Shown here piece after piece: positions 33,301 through 43,872 of a DNA stretch of 64,000 nucleotides. The number at the start of each line of letters is the position of its first letter. Position 1 is the first letter of the stretch. Origin of the DNA: Isoetes taiwanensis (taxonomy: Eukaryota > Streptophyta > Lycopodiopsida > Isoetales > Isoetaceae); NCBI GenBank assembly GCA_021234155.1, contig JAJEKV010000050.1, forward strand, positions 7,676,438 to 7,740,437, read 5' to 3'. Made by a program: the position numbers and the translations under genes. Under the pieces are notes generated by a model that saw only the letters and a program-made list of their open reading frames with translations, was not told where the DNA came from and did not search any database.

Positions 33301-33900
33301 TCTATGTTAAGATTATTTTCAGCTGTCGCGAATAATCAACTTCAACCTAATCATCATTTTTGTTGGTACACATGTTCGTTATCATGACATATAATATAAA
33401 AGTTGAATAGTTGTATATACCCTTACATACCTTAAATTGATTTAGTCAATTGAGTCATTATGAGCACGACTGTATATTGATGGCTTTAATTTGAAGTTCT
33501 ATAGTAAGAATTTCGTAAGTGATTTAAATATATATAATGTGTTGATTTCTCACGAAAACTATTGTTTATAAGAGGTCCCATAAATGCATCGTTGACAATA
33601 TAATATTGAAGCCAATAGTAGAGTTGACCTTAAAGTCTATACACTACTAAATTTTAAAAAATCAAAGAGTACATGGAAAACATATAATTTAAGACAGAAA
33701 TGTGCATTGATTTTACCAAAGTCATCCTTAAAAAGGGGACTTCATCATAAGTAAAGCTAGGTATACATGCAAAGGCGGAGCTTATTGTAAGAAGAGGCTT
33801 TGGTAATAGTGAGTATCAATAGCTGGGAATGGCACATTATGTACTTACTCTTTTGTAAGATGATATAATCAGCCTTATACAACGTTGTAGAATCAGCTTT
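30314..33900. other. AT-rich intergenic region with short repeats
   Basis: No recognisable gene. Small open frames (31069-31272, 31484-31768 and 32149-32382 on plus, 31992-32408 on minus) have no domain that I know; those at 32.0-32.4 kb overlap on opposite strands and lie on a run of AACAGATAAACAG repeats. Tandem duplications: TTGATTAACTTxACCT...CACxxTGTCCAAC at about 32770-32810 and 32858-32895, and TTTTAAGTATTTA...CAAGTA at about 33190-33235 and 33247-33295. A CACATTAGTAGCAT word pair occurs at 32538 and 32590, and a related form near 760. Confidence 0.5.
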
Positions 33901-33901
33901 G

Positions 33902-33909
33902 TATAAATA
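33902..33909 (+). promoter_or_regulatory. TATA box of the lipid-transfer protein gene
   Basis: TATAAATA lies only 23 bp upstream of the ATG at 33925. A start site 25-35 bp downstream would fall at or after that ATG, so translation may begin at the in-frame ATG at 33937 with almost no leader, or the true promoter is farther upstream (GATATAATC near 33860). Confidence 0.55.
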
Positions 33910-33924
33910 GAACAAGGTTGAAGC

Positions 33925-35047
33925 ATGGAGTCTATTATGGCGTACATCTTCATTATAGCATCATGGTGTCTGATGAAGCAAGCTTTGGCTCAATCTACTT
34001 CTACATGCTCGGCCATTACTCTACTTCCTTGCTTGAGTTATCTTCAGGGCACAGATTCTAGTCCCTCCTCTTCATGTTGTCAAGCCATATCCACGATGTA
34101 CTCTTCTAATCCCCTTTGTCTTTGTACTCTCCTCAACACCTATTCAAGTGGTAGTGGAAGTCTAAATATCAATGCTACAAGAAGCCTTCAGATTGCTTCA
34201 ACTTGCAAGCTCAATAATGTAGATCCTTCTCAGTGCAATGGTATGTTTTTCTTTTCAATTTTAGACTAGAAGTTCAAGGTTGTATTTGTATATGATACTA
34301 GAATTCATGATCATATATATTTATTCATTCTAACATTAGGTTTATTATCTTCCACAGCTCCATCTCCGAGTCCGTCAGGTGCACATTTTGTAACCCATAT
34401 AAAGGCATTCTTATTGCCCCATTTAAAGTTTGACTAATGTGGACATAGATTTCCTTATTTATTTTGCTTTAGAAAACTTTAAACCACTAACGTTAGCATA
34501 TTAACCTTTTTACAGGTTCTATAGCTCCTTCACCATCTTCTATTGGGGTTCCATCATCTCCGCCTTCTAGTATTGCACATCCACCTCCACCGCCATCTTC
34601 CATTCTGGCTTCATCACCATCACCTTCAATTATTGTGGATCCATCACCATCTTCATCCCCAACACCAGGTGCTAATTTTACTTCCCTTTTTTTTATTATC
34701 CTTTTTCTACATTTTCGATTATTGCAACACTTCTAAATAATTATCTCTTTTAATTTTGTGATGGAACAGGCTATAGTCCAACGCCTTTAAGTCCCAGTAA
34801 TACATCAACAAGTCCGAGCCCGGGTCCAACTCCAAGTTCAAGTTCAAGTCCTAGTCCTAGTCCTAGTCCTAGTCCAATTGCCTCAACCCCTACTTATAAA
34901 ACATCCCCTATTTCTAGTCCAAATAGTACAGAGGCTATAAGCCCCATTTCTGCTCCTCCTGATACAGGATCTGGCTCCATAAGCATTTGCTTGTTGGGGT
35001 ATATTAGTTGGACCATTGTATCTATTAATCTTTATTTCTTAATCTAA
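33925..35047 (+). CDS. xylogen-type GPI-anchored non-specific lipid-transfer protein
   Basis: Predicted four-exon gene, 255 aa: 33925-34240, 34358-34378, 34516-34668, 34770-35047. All introns are GT-AG and phase 1. Residues 1-23 form a signal peptide (ALAQ before STSTC). Residues 28-104 form the eight-cysteine LTP domain: CX7CX14CCX12CXCX26CX9C, with CC at 51-52 and CLC at 65-67, and an NAT sequon inside. A long Ser/Pro-rich stretch with Ser-Pro repeats (arabinogalactan-protein-like) follows. The C-terminus is hydrophobic (LLGYISWTIVSINLYFLI) after a small-residue SGS site, as for a GPI-anchor signal. The LTP-AGP-GPI layout is that of xylogen-like LTPG proteins, which bind lipids at the outer plasma membrane and wall. 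Exon 2 is 21 nt and encodes part of the Ser/Pro hinge. It has no lesion and appears functional. Confidence 0.88.
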
Positions 35048-36204
35048 TATTTTTTGGAGCGGCATCTTTTAATAATCTTTTAAAGCCCTAGATATTTATG
35101 TAATATGCCATGCTTTCTATGAATGCAACTAAGACCAATTTTGGTGTAATTGATGATGCAAACTTATTAGAACTTCTTAGTTGCAGCCAATACAACTGCA
35201 ATAAGAAAGAAAGCTTTAATTTTCGAAAAGAACTTTACCAAATCATAAAGGAAGACCATCCAGCTAAGTGATTTGGTATGAAGGCGCAAGTCTTTGCTGA
35301 GAATCGGTTAGATTAAAGCCGAAATAGTACGGAGTGAAAGCTAGAGCCCTGTAACAAAAAAACCGGTTACCAAAAGTCAGCAGCAAAAATTCTCGTACTA
35401 TGGTATTGGAAATAATTGCCATACCTGAAAAAATTAGGCGTTTTCGGATTGTTATGGTTGCAATTTCACTCTAGAGCATTCCGTTGATACCGGATTTGTT
35501 TTTGATTACTGCAAACCCTGAAGATCCCAATTACAGATGTAAGGAAGCTGCCCAAATAGAACGGTTGCAAAAAATTCTCGCAAAAAATTCTCCCAAGGAG
35601 TCTTCTGTTGTATACTTGAGGAAATCTTGTTACTTCACAAGCACGAATTCATAAAGCTTTGCAACTGCAAGAGCTTGATTTTCAAAGCTCTGTACGAGCC
35701 CTGTAGCAAAGACGGCTTGGCTTGGCACTCATGGGGTCTGCCGGAACTACGAGCAACACCAAATTTGGGTCTGGTGCAATTGTTTTAGCCCAAATACAGA
35801 GCAGAGAGAGCAGATAGAGCCGGGTTGCCAGAAATCAATTTCTGATTCCAAATCTGGACATTTTGGAATTTTTTTGTTGACATTTGGAACCGGAAAGTTA
35901 AGCCAATAATCTTATATGAAAGAAGATAATAGAATAAAGTACAATAGAATAGATATTTCAATGTCCACGAAGACCAAGAGATCATGGGACTGTATAATGA
36001 GCTAGTACAACCATTACTACTAGGATTAAAAAAATCCTATCTCGAAAGATTTTCAAGGGAAAACCCTTGGCACTAATGATGATACTAGAAAATCTGGAAT
36101 AAATAAATAGATCATGTCAGCAATTAAAGACACTCATCTAGAACCTCCAATATGTATAATGTCAAGTCATGCACAGATGGTGCTATGAGAAGCAGTGGGA
36201 GCAT
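35048..36204. other. intergenic, no supported gene
   Basis: Downstream of the lipid-transfer gene. A poly(A) signal is not obvious. Two related stretches occur: GAGCCCTGTAACAAA at about 35345 and GAGCCCTGTAGCAAA at about 35695. The rest is AT-rich sequence with no frame I would call coding. Confidence 0.4.
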
Positions 36205-37199
36205 GGAATGGAATGCTAGTATTAAATAAAGATTTCTAACCATCTCAAAAGCACGACATTTCAGAATATATGGTTTTCATCTTTAATAACCTGTAACTGG
36301 AAATAAGCACATAATCTTGCTTCTTTCGACAATTGCGATTGCTCCCACCTACCTATCTCTCTCAATAATACTCCATCAACTCACCTCTTCAAGGGTTGCC
36401 GACCCAAAAATTAAATGGCTCAAGGCTAGTTTCCATGTTTTACCTAAATCACCTAAATAAACTAACTTGTTTTCTAAAACTCTAACGTGGGGAAAAAAGA
36501 TTTTTGCACTAGTTGAGGTTCATTTTTGGGATTTTACACGTAAAATCCTTAGCTAGGCTTGTTAGTACCTCTACTAATAATTTTGGCCAATGCTTGACGT
36601 AGCCTGCTTAAAATAAAGCTTTGATACCATTGTGACATCCCCTACAAATATACAATGCCCCGATTGTATAAGCAGAAGATCCCCCACCTTATCTAGCTGA
36701 GACCGCTTGTCATGGGCAAGTGTTCGAGTGAAAGACATGAAGGTGCCATTACGTATTCCTTCTTGTTGTGGAAGTGGTCATGATCTATGTAAAGTTGTTT
36801 TTGATGAATGTGGACCTTTATTACTCAAAAGAAAACAAAGAATACATAGAGGACTCAAACATAACGAAGAAAATGTCCATAGAGCAAAACTACCCATCAC
36901 ATACATAACATAGAAAAGGAGAGAGTAAATATCACTAAGAACACAACTGACTATGGATAAGTATGAATCTGAAGATAGGTCTATTACATGATACTGTTGA
37001 CATCATCTTGTAAGGAAGAGCACTTATAAATTTTCACAATACAATTACGAGCATCAATGAACACTTGAGTATCTGGAAAGACCTATCCTTTGAAGGTGAA
37101 AAGATTTTGTCTCTTCTAGATGGACTAGATGTTCCAAATGGATACCAAATAGAAAGCCCTCTGTTTCAGCTTGCCCCAAGAATTGGGATAGATTGACGA

Positions 37200-39010
37200 T
37201 AGGACCTACTAATTATTTAGATCATAATGAAAAAGGGCCAAAAGCCACTGCCAAACATGCCAAGTATGCTGATACAAGAAGAAGCAATGATCAATTGTCT
37301 CATCCCTCTGCATGCAGAGAGGGCAAATCACATGGTCATCTGGATGAAATCTATGAACGACAGTCTTTACTCGCATGCATCTATGAAGGATTTGCCACCA
37401 TAAGATAGACATCTTAGGATGGAGCAAGTTTTCTCATACCCATCATCAGACTGCTTTTCGATCCATTTTGGTGATGGGGACAACACTTCAGGCTAAAGCA
37501 AGACAATATACATTGAATGCACTAGTTCTCCTCCTTGACACTGCCATGAAACATCCAAAGCTAGGGAGCCACACCTTGTGGATCTGAAGGAAGAGTAGAA
37601 GCCACTTTTTATCAAGTGACATGATCCCAAATGGAGGAGGAGAAACTTGGAGGAGAAACTTCAATCTGAACTCATTTCAAGTCAACAACCTTGTCTCATT
37701 ATACCATGCAGATATTGTCAGCACACTGGCTACTTGCCATCATTGATGCCTCAATGGATGAACAGAGGAGACCAAGGGACAATCTACCTGGCCGTCACCC
37801 AAAGGAATCCACCAACGCTAGTTTGTAGGATCGTCACGGGCCCTGAGAATGGGATTTGAAACAAAGTGCGTCTGATTTCCCCAAGCAGCTAGTACCCCCC
37901 TGAGTGCATTAGAATATGGAGAAAGTAGGTAGAATAATACCCATGGAAGAAGTGGCTTAATAGATGGAGAGCCAAAGAGAATGAATGCACATTTGCAAAG
38001 ATTGGTAAATGAGACGTAGACCCGAGAAATTATCAGCATTATTCAAGATCCGCCATGTGAACTTAGAAATCAACACCTTGCTTTGGAGAAGAAAGTGAAT
38101 TATCCACATCCCACCGCAAAGTTTAGGCAAAATGCAGTTGGCCCAACTAATTTTAACATCAGCTCCCTCTTCAGTGTCACCCCAAATAAAGTTCATGACA
38201 GTATGCACAATAAGTTGCATTGTAGTCTATGGTGCTAGCAAGATGGATGGCATGTAGACATGTGTACTACTGAGAACTTACTTAGCTACAGTTACATGGC
38301 CCGCCATGGATAATTTAGCCATAGACCACCAAAACAAATGCATTTCCAACCCTTAATAATGGCATCACATGCATCTTCAGACAAAAGATGTATACTGACC
38401 AGAATGCCCAGAAGCCTAGTTGCCTTCCCATGAGGAAGAATCTTCCATGAAAATTCAACCACAGAAGATGGCACTGGAGAGTTCAAGGCGCCCATAAGGC
38501 AGCACGCTTTTGCCATCCCACAAAGATATTGGAAATGACATTCTGCAAATTCTGCTCTCATTAACATTTAGGCATAGAAAAATGACATCCGCATACTGGT
38601 TACAAATCTTTTGTGAACCAATGTTCATGGGGAGACCATGCAAGATGCCTTCTTGTGCTGCAAGAGAGAATATTTGAGAGGGGGGTTTTGCCACAATTAT
38701 AAATAGCAAAGGGAGGACAGCCCTGGCAAATGCCACGTCCCACCTGAAATAATGCCAATGGTTCTCCTTGAAAGAGAATCATAAAATGAGCAGAATAATG
38801 AAGTTTCATGACATTTGCTACAAACTGGACATCAACATCATCAAGACACACGAGGTACTTCCTTCCTTACTTCCTTCCTTCTAGAATAATCCAGTCAACA
38901 CTGTCATATACTTTCACAAAATATAGCTTCACGTGGACTATGTCAGAAGCAGAATTCAAGGCGCTCAACCTACAAGGGATGGGACTCCAGGAGCAGGGGT
39001 AGAAGCAGGG
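37200..39010 (-). pseudogene. LINE (non-LTR) reverse transcriptase remnant
   Basis: Read on the minus strand, blocks occur in the order of a LINE ORF2: FVKVYDSVDWIIL (about 38920-38880), FQGEPLALFQVGRGICQGCPP (about 38780-38720), the YAD box degenerate as NQYADVIF (about 38610-38585), an FIWG-type motif with WANCILPKLCGGMW (about 38190-38090), then the zinc-binding zf-RVT region at 37427-37209 (KMSILWWQILHR, then CPLC, ETIDHCFF). Many stops and frameshifts lie between. The endonuclease half is missing; the 5' side ends near the start of the Gypsy-C fragment. A second copy lies at 53560-55300. Confidence 0.8.
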
Positions 39011-39039
39011 AACATATGGTAAAGGCAAGAACTCATGGC

Positions 39040-39603
39040 ATCCACCCCGAAGGAGAAAAGACAAGAATGTATAGACAAGCAGCTGTGCTTCAGGTGTTTC
39101 TAGTCAGGGCACAAGGTGCACAGTCCCTGCATGATGAATATGGCTCTTATGGAGCTAGGAGGATGGGAGACTCCGCCGGAAGAGGACGATGAGGAAGCCC
39201 ATGGCTATATTTACTATGTGTGGAGGCATCCATAATTTTGCTTTGCCAAGGATGGCTAAAATGCTTAAGTAAAGTTGAAAACCTTGAAGTCAAAGCCCAA
39301 ACCTGTAGTTTTGGCAAGTAGTGGAATCAGGCACACATCAGGAAAGAGGGTGAACTTCATCATAGACTTTCCCGACATTAACATCGAAATGGGAGTATAA
39401 GTAATGAATATAGGAAAATATGACCTCATCATAGGAATGGAGTACCTCATTCCAGCAAAAGTGGTATTAGAATGCGGGAACCAAAAAGTAACCTTGATGG
39501 CGCCAACGGCAAGACTATTGAAATAGCAGGTAAAGAGATCACCCCAATTATGCAATGCATGTCTAGTAAGAAGTTACTCAAATGCATTAAGAGGAGCAAG
39601 TAC
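39040..39603 (+). pseudogene. Gypsy-C gag zinc knuckle and protease, truncated
   Basis: A frame beginning near ATG 39032 reads KEKRQECIDKQLCFRCF, a stop, then SGHKVHSPC: one CX2CX4HX4C-type knuckle of gag at about 39085-39125 with an internal TAG. A retropepsin C-terminus follows, with VMNIGKYDLIIGMEYL at about 39395-39442. The reading frame leads up to the TIR element at 39604 and resumes directly after it (43668), so the TIR element jumped into this remnant. The YDLIIGMEYL form differs from Gypsy-A and Gypsy-B proteases, so this is a third gypsy family. Confidence 0.78.
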
Positions 39604-39704
39604 GTCGTATTTAATTAAAGTGGGACAAATCTCGAATTTTGGGACTCAGACTGAAAATGGGACTCATACAGACAAATTTTTTTTCATTGAATCGTTGTTA
39701 GATC

Positions 39705-40065
39705 GGGGGAGGGGAAGGGGAAGGGAGAAGTTGAGAGAAGTAAGGAAGGGGTTAAGTTAGAAGAAGGGGGAGGGAAGAAGTTCAAAAGGGGGTGAGAAGA
39801 GGGGGCAAGGGGAGGTGAGAGGAGGGGTGCAAGGGGAGGAAGTTCGGGAAAGGGGGGAGAAGAGGGGGCAAGGGAGGTGAGAGGAGGGTGCAAGGGAGGT
39901 GAGTTCGAAAAGGGGGGGAAGAGGGGGCAAGGGGGAGGTGAGAGGAGGGTGCAAGGGGAGGTGAGTTCGGAAAGGGGGGTGAGAAGAGGGGCAAGGGGAG
40001 GGAAGGGGCAAGGGAGGGAGAGCAAGGGGGGGAGGGAGGGAGTGGCAAGGGGAGGAGTCTCCCCA
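39705..40065 (+). repeat. polypurine tandem array
   Basis: About 360 bp with almost only G and A on the plus strand. A unit of about 60 bp built on GAGGTGAGAGGAGGGTGCAA and AGTTCGAAAAGGGGGGAAGA repeats three to four times. Long G runs could form G-quadruplex or triplex DNA. Proline-rich open frames on the other strand are a by-product. The second copy is at 55985-56335. Confidence 0.85.
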
Positions 40066-40587
40066 CCCCTCCAAAATAAAAATAATAATACAATATTCAT
40101 AATATAAATAAATAAATAAATTACAAATTAATTAATTAGAGTTGTCAATGTAATTAAATATATAAATTAGAAAACATTTTCTGAGTCAATATATACAATT
40201 AATTAATTTAGCCTAGACATTAATTTAGCCTTAGACCATTTCTCGCCCTCAAGGCGAGAATGTGCATGGACCGGGGCTGCCAAGAATGTGCAAGGCTTAA
40301 AATGTGCATGGACCGCATGTGCATGTTGAATTGTAAACATCATTTTCCCCCCTCATGATGTGAAGTGGATGTAAAATGATGACTAACTTAAATAGTAATC
40401 CTTGGCATGCCCAAATACACAACTAAGCCCAAATACAACACAACACAAGTGCCTCCATTCTCGACTTCGGTGAGTCGAGAATGAAGCATCCCTTCATCAA
40501 CAAGAAATGGTCATGCAACCAACTTTCTGGGGTTTTTCGTAAACAAAGACCCAATTCAGTGAAAAGTGAGAGCATTGAGCTTGTATG

Positions 40588-41460
40588 CTACCATGGCTCT
40601 GCTACCATGCAAGAAAGGCGATTCTTCATCTGCTACCATGCAAGAAAGGCAAGAAAGGCGATTTGCTGGCCAGAATGGCCATAGCTTCCTCTGCTGTAGT
40701 GTCTTGCGCCCATCTTAGCCAATTACCCTTGTGCTCTGGTTTGGGCAGCACCAGGGTTGTAAAATGCTGAATAATCGATGCTTAGGGCTCCATAATCTGT
40801 TGATAAGGCGCCAAGCAGGAGGCCAAGCAGTGCTAAAATCGTGGAGCAGCCTCCTCTGATCCCTGATATTGTTGCCCTTTCAGAGGAAGAAGATTCAGAA
40901 GATGACATTCAGAAGAAGCTCCCGGCAGCGGCAACAAGGCGCAGGGGCTTCGCCTCCTTTCTCTAAATCCTTCTCTAAATCCTTCCTTCCATTCTCTAAA
41001 TCCTCCTTTCTCTGAATCCTTTCTCTAAATCCTCCTTTCAGAGGAAGAAGATTCAGAAGATGACATTCAGAAGAAGCTCCCGGCAGCGGCAACAAGGCGC
41101 AGGGGCTTCGCCTCCTTTCTCTATATCCTTCTCTAAATCCTTCCTTCCATTCTCTAAATCCTCCTTTCTCTGAATCCTTTCTCTAAATCCTCCTTTCAGA
41201 GGAAGAACATTCAGAAGATGACATTCAGAAGCTCCCCAAGCAATGCAACAAAGGCTAGGGGCTTCGCCTCCTTTCTCTAAATCCTTCTCTAAATCCTTCC
41301 TTCCATTCTCTAAATCCTCCTTTCTCTAAATCCTTTCTCTAATTCCTTCCATTCCGGTGCCTCATTAACCTCTGCTCTGTGCTCCTTTATTTATTTTTTT
41401 CCATTCTTTTCTTTGCCTCTCCCGGCAGCGGCAACAAGGCGCAGGGGCTCCGCCTCCATA
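40588..41460 (+). pseudogene. gene-like fragment with 160-bp tandem repeat inside the TIR element
   Basis: ATG contexts at 40590-40680 lead into short frames, one beginning MAIASSAVVSCAHLSQLPL, which has the Ser/Ala-rich character of an organelle transit peptide. Downstream an acidic exon-like block (EEDSEDDIQKKLPAATRRRG) occurs at about 40880, 41040 and, shortened, 41200, each followed by a CT-rich CTCTAAATCCTTCC stretch: a tandem repeat of about 160 bp, three units. Further on, ATGGCGTTGGGGAGC...CTCAAAG followed by GTATGT (41932-41980) looks like an exon end with splice donor. These are probably captured host-gene pieces; the source gene is unknown to me. Confidence 0.45.
40880..41360 (+). 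repeat. 160-bp tandem repeat, three units
   Basis: Units start with AGAGGAAGAAGATTCAGAAG at about 40877, 41039 and 41200. They contain GAAGCTCCCGGCAGCGGCAA (shortened in the third) and several CTCTAAATCC words. The first two are almost identical. The second segment copy has the same array, with many small losses, at about 57115-57560. Confidence 0.85.
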
Positions 41461-42466
41461 CAAGCACATTTGAGCGCCATATCCAAGCTCCGTTCCTTGG
41501 CTTTGATCCAAACAGGAAGAGCAGGTTTTTGCCTCTATCGCCTTTCATAGTCTCCTTTCTCTAAATCCTTCCATTCCGGTGCCTGTGCTTCTTTATTTTT
41601 TTTTTCCATTCTTTTCTTTGCCTCTCCCGGCAGCGGCAACAAGGCGCAGGCGCAAGAAACAGCGGAAGAAACAGCATGAATGACGACTAGCAAAAGAAAT
41701 GACGACTAGCAAAAGAAATGACGGCCATACCTTATAAAAAGATCTGCCATAGCCTTCTTGCTCCCGATCTTTCCTATTCTTTTTCTGCATGTATGCCCGT
41801 TTCTTGCTCCAACTCTTTCCACGATTTTCAGCGTAAGTGTTGATTTTGCATAGCCACGATTTTCGGCGTAAGTGTTGGTTAATCTGCCAAGCCGAAATTG
41901 TTTAGCAAGCCGGTGGGAGCTATGGCGTTGGGGAGCTTCTTCCAAGTGGTACAAAAGAACTTCTGTCTCAAAGGTATGTACCAAAGTTTAAAATTCAACC
42001 ATGGGCGGAAAAAAAAGGCTGGTATTTAAAATTCAACCATGGGCGGAAAAAGGCGGGTAAAATAATACGCTCAAAAAGAAAGTGTAAAATAAATGCTAAT
42101 AATATAGGATTATATTTTTGACGTGTCCCCAATTTCCTCTTTTTCATGTGTGTGCTACTATGTTCACATCGTTAAACATTACGCTGCTTGCCATGGTGCA
42201 CGCTTTCTAGGCATATATTCTTATTCTAAGGTAAAAATTTAACTTTATGCGAAGATCATGATATAATTTACACCTTGCTTAACCCATTTTGAAGGTTCAA
42301 GACACAAAATGGGGACAATGCATAGGTCTAATAGGCTCTCGTGGGTTATAATGTGCATTATAGGTGCATATTTTCATGGAAAATAATGTAGGAAATTTAT
42401 GGGGAGGGTATTTTTTCATAGAAAATACATAGGATGTTTGAAGGTTATTCGCTTTCGACCTTCTCT

Positions 42467-42930
42467 GGACTCGAGCTTTGAAATTGCCCTTTTTTACTCT
42501 CGAGTCGCCTTTTTCGACTCGCGAAATGAGAAAGGCCTCAAACTTGCATTTTTGCTTTGAGCTGCCTTTCTCAACTCGAAATGAGAAAGGCCTTCCACCC
42601 CTAAAATCTGCGTTTACGGCTTTGAGCGCCTTTCATTTCCTGAGAAGTCGAAAGGACTTCGACTTCAAAACCTGCGTTTACGGCTTTGAGCTGCCTTTCG
42701 ACTCGATCGAGAAAAGCCTTCTCGAATTTCTAAAACACGTGTTTTACGGCTTTTGAGCGCCTTTCTCGACTTCGCGAGTCGAGAAAGGCCTTCTCACCCC
42801 TAAAACCTGCGTTTTTAAACTTTGAGTCGCCTTTCTCACTTCGCGAGTCAAGAAAGGCCGAATCTAAAACTTGCGTTTTTAATTTGAGCGCCTTTCTCGA
42901 CTTCGCGAAGTCGAAAGGCCTCAGCTCTAT
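42467..42930. repeat. array of about seven 65-70-bp units with internal palindromes
   Basis: Each unit reads roughly CCTAAAACCTGCGTTTxxxG, then CTTTGAGCGCC, then a hairpin. The clearest hairpin is 42759-42789, GCCTTTCTCGACT with a perfect 13-bp complement and a 5-base loop. Others (for example at 42505-42535, 42560-42590, 42830-42860, 42888-42920) are imperfect versions in which TCGACT or CTCAACTCG arms vary. The array lies about 0.7-1.2 kb inside the right end of the TIR element. The partner is at 58660-59095. Confidence 0.8.
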
Positions 42931-43667
42931 ATTTTTCAAAATGGCCCTAAGAACCGTGTTTTATTTTAATTTTTTTGCAGTAGCATCACTTGACTAACTT
43001 GATTTTTGTCTTTTTCGCAGTCCCTTATCTCGACCCGGATAGTACATGCTTAGGAGCAATGAAAAGACCGATTCATTGAAGAAAGATGCCGAAGAGGGGT
43101 GGTGACATCAGTTGGACATACAAGCACGCCAATGAAGGAACTCCTCATACAAATTTCTATCGTCGTAAAGTTGCTCCGTGACTTGGACAGAGCTCCACCC
43201 GCCGTTTTGCACTAGGTGGTTCATGTGTGAAGAGGGTGTAATCATTGTGATAATACGACCACTATGGTCGCTTCACTCACTGTAATATATATTGTAATGA
43301 GCCCATTTATAAATATAAGGTATCTCAAAACTAGTATTTTTTGGTAATTAAGTAAACAATTTGCTTATTTTTTGTTGGAATTTGTGATCTCTTGTCTACC
43401 CACCTAAGAAAATAGAGCCAAAATGTCATGGTAAAGGAATTCACCCTCACGAAAAAAACTCTTATTTTGATGACAAATAAGCCCCAAAAACAGGGGACTC
43501 GACTTCGTTATCCGACAAAAACCGGGAGAAAGCTTGGATGCACAGTAACAGTCAAAAATTTGAATTAAGGACAGTTTTCGGGTCGGGGTGCTCCTTCTTG
43601 TGTAAAATAACAGAGTTCCGCAAAAAAGTGGAAATGGAATGAGTCCCACTTTAATTAAATACGACTT

Positions 43668-43872
43668 AAGTACCATACATCTTTAAGTTGCAGCTTGTGG
43701 ATGAAGAGACAAAAGAAGAAAATGAGGACAAGACCTTCAGTAAGCTACCCAAGTAAGTGGCTAAATTGATAAAAGAATTTCATGATCTATTGCTAGATGA
43801 GATCAAGGAACTCCCTCTGTACAGAGGAGTCAAGTGTGAAATAGCTGTTAGTCTCATGCCCAAAGGCACATG
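43668..43872 (+). pseudogene. Gypsy-C, start of RT, continuation after the TIR element
   Basis: The frame continues Gypsy-C Pol: HTFKLQLVDEETKEENED, a stop, then LIKEFHDLLLDEIKELPL and VKCEIAVSLMPKG. This resembles the segment just before the RT fingers in gypsy elements (the pattern ELPPGLPP...H-I-L-PG). It is cut off near 43872, where LTR-like sequence of Gypsy-D begins. Confidence 0.65.

Larger units (their letters stand above)
39604..43667. mobile_element. 4.06-kb TIR element rich in palindromic arrays, copy 1
   Basis: The ends are perfect 23-bp inverted repeats: 39604-39626 begins GTCGTATTTAATTAAAGTGG and 43643-43665 is its complement. AAGTAC stands on both sides (39598-39603 and 43668-43673), a likely 5-6 bp target duplication, with two extra T residues at the right end. 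Removing it restores the Gypsy-C reading frame (...KRSK-YHTFKLQLVDEE). Inside, left to right: a purine-strand array (39705-40065), AT-rich DNA, two hairpins (40240-40260, 40456-40483), gene-like pieces with a 160-bp tandem repeat (40588-41460), and the palindrome array at 42467-42930. No transposase is recognised, so it is probably non-autonomous. Superfamily undetermined. Confidence 0.8.

Noticed and set aside
39684-40107. Several long proline-rich open frames on the minus strand and a glycine-rich one on the plus strand
   Set aside because: They result from the purine-strand repeat array, which lacks stop codons by composition. All frames are low complexity, and the second copy shifts between them.
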